Below are positions 8,331 to 10,460 of a stretch of 10,460 bases of DNA, in pieces (the stretch's first letter is position 1; the number at the start of each line of letters is the position of its first letter). The notes under the pieces were generated by a model. That model was given only the letters and a program-made list of their open reading frames with translations. It ran no database searches and was not told where the DNA came from. The DNA is from Margaritispora aquatica (taxonomy: Eukaryota > Ascomycota > Leotiomycetes > Helotiales > Discinellaceae): the NCBI GenBank assembly GCA_007644065.1, contig VJWN01000001.1, positions 1-10,460 on the forward strand. The letters are read 5' to 3'. A program made the position numbers and the translations under genes.

Positions 8331-8873
8331 AAGCACTTTATATATATTTAATCCGTTTACTATTTCTTACGTACTAATAGTTACTTTCTTATTACCCTTA
8401 TACTAATTAATATAAGTATAGCTCTTAAGAGAAAATCAAGTTACTTATAGTTAACTTCTATTAAGATAGGTACTATTACGATAAAATATATATAGACTAG
8501 AGCCTTACTATCCTAATACTTAGTATATATAATTCGTAGAGTACATGTTAGTTGTTCTGTAACCGAATAAAAGTAAACTAACACGAAGCGACTGAAATGT
8601 AGGGCGTAACGGTTTATTTTTAATCTGATTAGCCTACCTATAAACCACCTCCCTTCGTATACTCCCTTTATAAAAAAAACTCGCCTTCGAGGTTAGAAGG
8701 TCTATAAATAATCGAGTACTAGTTTAAAGTTAGGTTCTATTTTATATTCTTATAGTATTAGATATTGTTCCTTAATATAACAACCCTATCGTTAGTTTAA
8801 GGTAAAAGGTAGGGATTTAGAGTATAGTAAATTACTCGAAGGGATTCTAGGTATATTATAAATAAGTATAAAT
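8331..8873. other. AT-rich sequence with a lightly mutated patch, no gene recognised
   Basis: Most of this stretch is TA-rich. At about 8541-8600 there is a patch with several CA and TG dinucleotides (acatg, gttgttctg, actgaaatg), so it escaped or postdates much of the mutation. A tataaaaaaaa run at 8667-8678 could serve as a TATA-like element, but no gene follows. Confidence 0.45.
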
Positions 8874-9410
8874 TGTTATTTAAAGTTAAGTACGAAGCTC
8901 TTATCTAAGGAAACCTCTATACTTCGAGAGAACTATTACGACCCCTCCTAGGACCTAGTAGGTTCTTAGAAGAGGGCGCCCAAGGTCTAGTACTCCTAGG
9001 AACGTAACGAGTCCTAGGAATACTAAGAGAGTTTCCTTATATAAGCAGGAGCCGGCGCTCCATTAGAGGGTAAGTAATAGTATATCTACTACCTAAATAT
9101 ATATTATATAACTAGGCTTAGTTATACTAGCTATACCAGTTAGCTAGTAGAGCGAGCTATACTCTTTATAAATAAGTTAGGAAGGAATTTGACTATATTA
9201 AGTAATACTACTAAGTAGTTTAATAGAATAGTTTACTACTCGAGTACTTATTTACTTCCTAGTTTAAATATAACTAACTTTAGATAAAATAGAACAAAAT
9301 ACTATTTACTTATATCGACCATAATTAACGGAAGTAACAGACTTAATATACACTCGGAGAACGGATCCTTCGAAACTTACTAGTGGTCCAAGAAGCAGCT
9401 AAGGGCATTA
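8874..9410 (+). mobile_element. Possible solo LTR-like block (weak)
   Basis: The block opens with tgttatttaaag at 8874, has three CCTAGG sites (8947, 8995, 9013), a short inverted repeat (taaggaaac at 8906-8914 with gtttcctta at 9031-9039) and a tatataagcagg TATA-like motif at 9038 followed by a GC-rich gccggcgctcc. It is followed at about 9380 by tagtggtccaagaagcag, a less mutated segment where a primer-binding site might sit. This arrangement is reminiscent of an LTR with its promoter, but no second LTR is in the window, the ends are not defined, and no target-site duplication was seen. Confidence 0.2.
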
Positions 9411-9609
9411 TATAGTAAGTATAATTTAACTTAACTTAAATAAGTCTAGCTAATAAATTAAATAAGGTATATAATCCGTTAAAGATCGTATAAGATATAG
9501 CGTAGTAGGAGTTTCTAATCGCTAGGCAATATAGCTTAGTGATTATAGTTAGGGGTTAATATAATTAATAGTAGGTAGTAGTTATTAAGGGCTACTAAGA
9601 ACGGGAGGG
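9411..9609. other. AT-rich segment, no gene recognised
   Basis: The DNA is rich in short taa/tag words. A + strand frame reads moderately well if stops are taken as Gln, but it has no recognisable motif. A tagcttagtg word near 9534 resembles a tRNA A-box but lacks a correctly spaced B-box. Confidence 0.4.
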
Positions 9610-9621
9610 ACGGGGCCCCGT
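9610..9621. repeat. Perfect 12-bp GC palindrome at a composition boundary
   Basis: acggggccccgt is exactly self-complementary and is the densest G/C run in the right third of the window. To its left lies moderately AT-rich DNA, to its right DNA that is close to pure A/T. It may mark the edge of an old insertion; there is no direct evidence of function. Confidence 0.5.
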
Positions 9622-10460
9622 TTATAACAAACTTTTTATTTTTATTTAAAGATTAATTATTCGTAACCCCTAAGTTTTTCGTTATAAAATAATCTTTTTA
9701 TTTAATTATCTATTTAAATAAAGATTAGATCTTCGTTTCTTTAAATTAACCGTATATTATTATATTTTACTCTATATAGATATAATTAGTATTTATAAAA
9801 GGCTAGTATTAAAATATACATTCGATTTTATAGAATATAAATATTAATTATAGAATCCTATTTAAATCAAATCTTTATATATATAATTTAAAGAAGAAAT
9901 TACTTTTATTAAGTAAGTAATACACTTAATAAAATCATACCTTTTATATTAAGCGTAGTAAGGAAAATAGACTTTAACAACCTAGTAATACAAAGAGTTT
10001 CAGGATCGTCTTCTTTTAAAATATCTTAGGATACTAACCTTAAGACTATTCGTTTAGAAATAAATAATACTATAACTCTATAAAGAAATTTAGAAAATCA
10101 ATATTTATCTTTATTAATTCGAAGGTATTTATAAATTAGAGTAAGTAAAAGACACGAAAAACAATAGCTATTAGAACTTAATAAGCCTAATTTATTTTTA
10201 CTAATAGTTCTTCGTACTAATTTACTAACGGTTTCTAGGTTATTATATATAAAGTACCTACTACTAGTATATTCCTTATTAAATATCTTTAAATCCTTAA
10301 TAATAACAGTAAATATAACTACTATTAATTTTAATTATATAATTAAAAAATTCGTTATAACTTAATTCGAAGTTTTGAAATAGTTCTTTTGTACAAGAAA
10401 TTTGTCTATTAATAGTATTATTTCTATTAAGACATAAATTATATAGTAAATTAACGCCTT
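9622..10460. other. Very AT-rich segment with an unusually open degraded frame
   Basis: At 9622-9950 nothing but A/T-rich sequence is seen. From 10458 down to about 9920 on the minus strand one frame runs for about 175 codons with only about four stops (three TAA, one TGA), which is few for DNA this rich in A and T. On the + strand a frame from about 9978 to 10345 is similarly open, with about four stops. The minus frame includes a Leu-Lys-Glu-Asp-Asp-Pro-Glu-Thr-Leu stretch near 10005-9985. I recognise no domain in either strand. The sequence reaches the window edge and may continue. Confidence 0.35.

Noticed and set aside
9530..9590. tRNA-like A-box (tagcttagtg)
   Set aside because: No B-box with a GGTTCGA-like core at a suitable distance, and no acceptor stem could be paired.

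Overview
The window looks like a heterochromatic, AT-rich block from a filamentous ascomycete (Pezizomycotina) that has been heavily altered by repeat-induced point mutation (RIP). CpA and TpG are almost absent over long stretches: the first 120 bases contain neither. TpA is saturated, while CpG survives (ggctcg, atcgac, ttcgaa). CpA-directed C-to-T change on both strands gives that profile; ordinary CpG methyl-cytosine decay does not. No intact protein-coding gene, tRNA or rRNA could be supported. The few short open frames are fragments or shadows of degraded genes and tandem repeats.

Layout. 1-758: AT-rich, no assignable gene. 759-2565: repeat copy A, made of about four 49-bp units, two 98-bp units, a twelve-unit minisatellite with periods of 59 or 72 bp, and a non-tandem tail. 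2566-3291: AT-rich spacer. 3292-4320 (+): possible degraded reading frame with a charged, Gln-rich, helical C-terminal part. 4397-5431 (-): the best-supported gene relic, with a Gly/Ser-rich N-terminus, a probable 69- or 75-nt intron, a two-part cysteine cluster resembling the fungal DUF3716 family, and a Ser/Pro-rich tail. 5432-6249: purine-rich (+ strand) upstream and AT-rich sequence. 6250-7430: repeat copy B, in the same orientation as A, with four 98-bp units but only one unit of the 59/72-bp minisatellite. 7431-8330: less AT-rich island, probably a coding relic of uncertain strand. 8331-9621: mixed AT-rich and partly spared sequence with a possible LTR-like block, ending near a 12-bp GC palindrome. 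9622-10460: very AT-rich, with an unusually open degraded frame at the right edge.

The parts do not form a working pathway. They read as duplicated sequence and old gene relics inactivated by RIP. The most informative features are the two direct copies with opposite array expansions, the sequence variants among minisatellite units that record stepwise RIP, and the broken cysteine-cluster gene in which three expected Cys positions are now Tyr codons.
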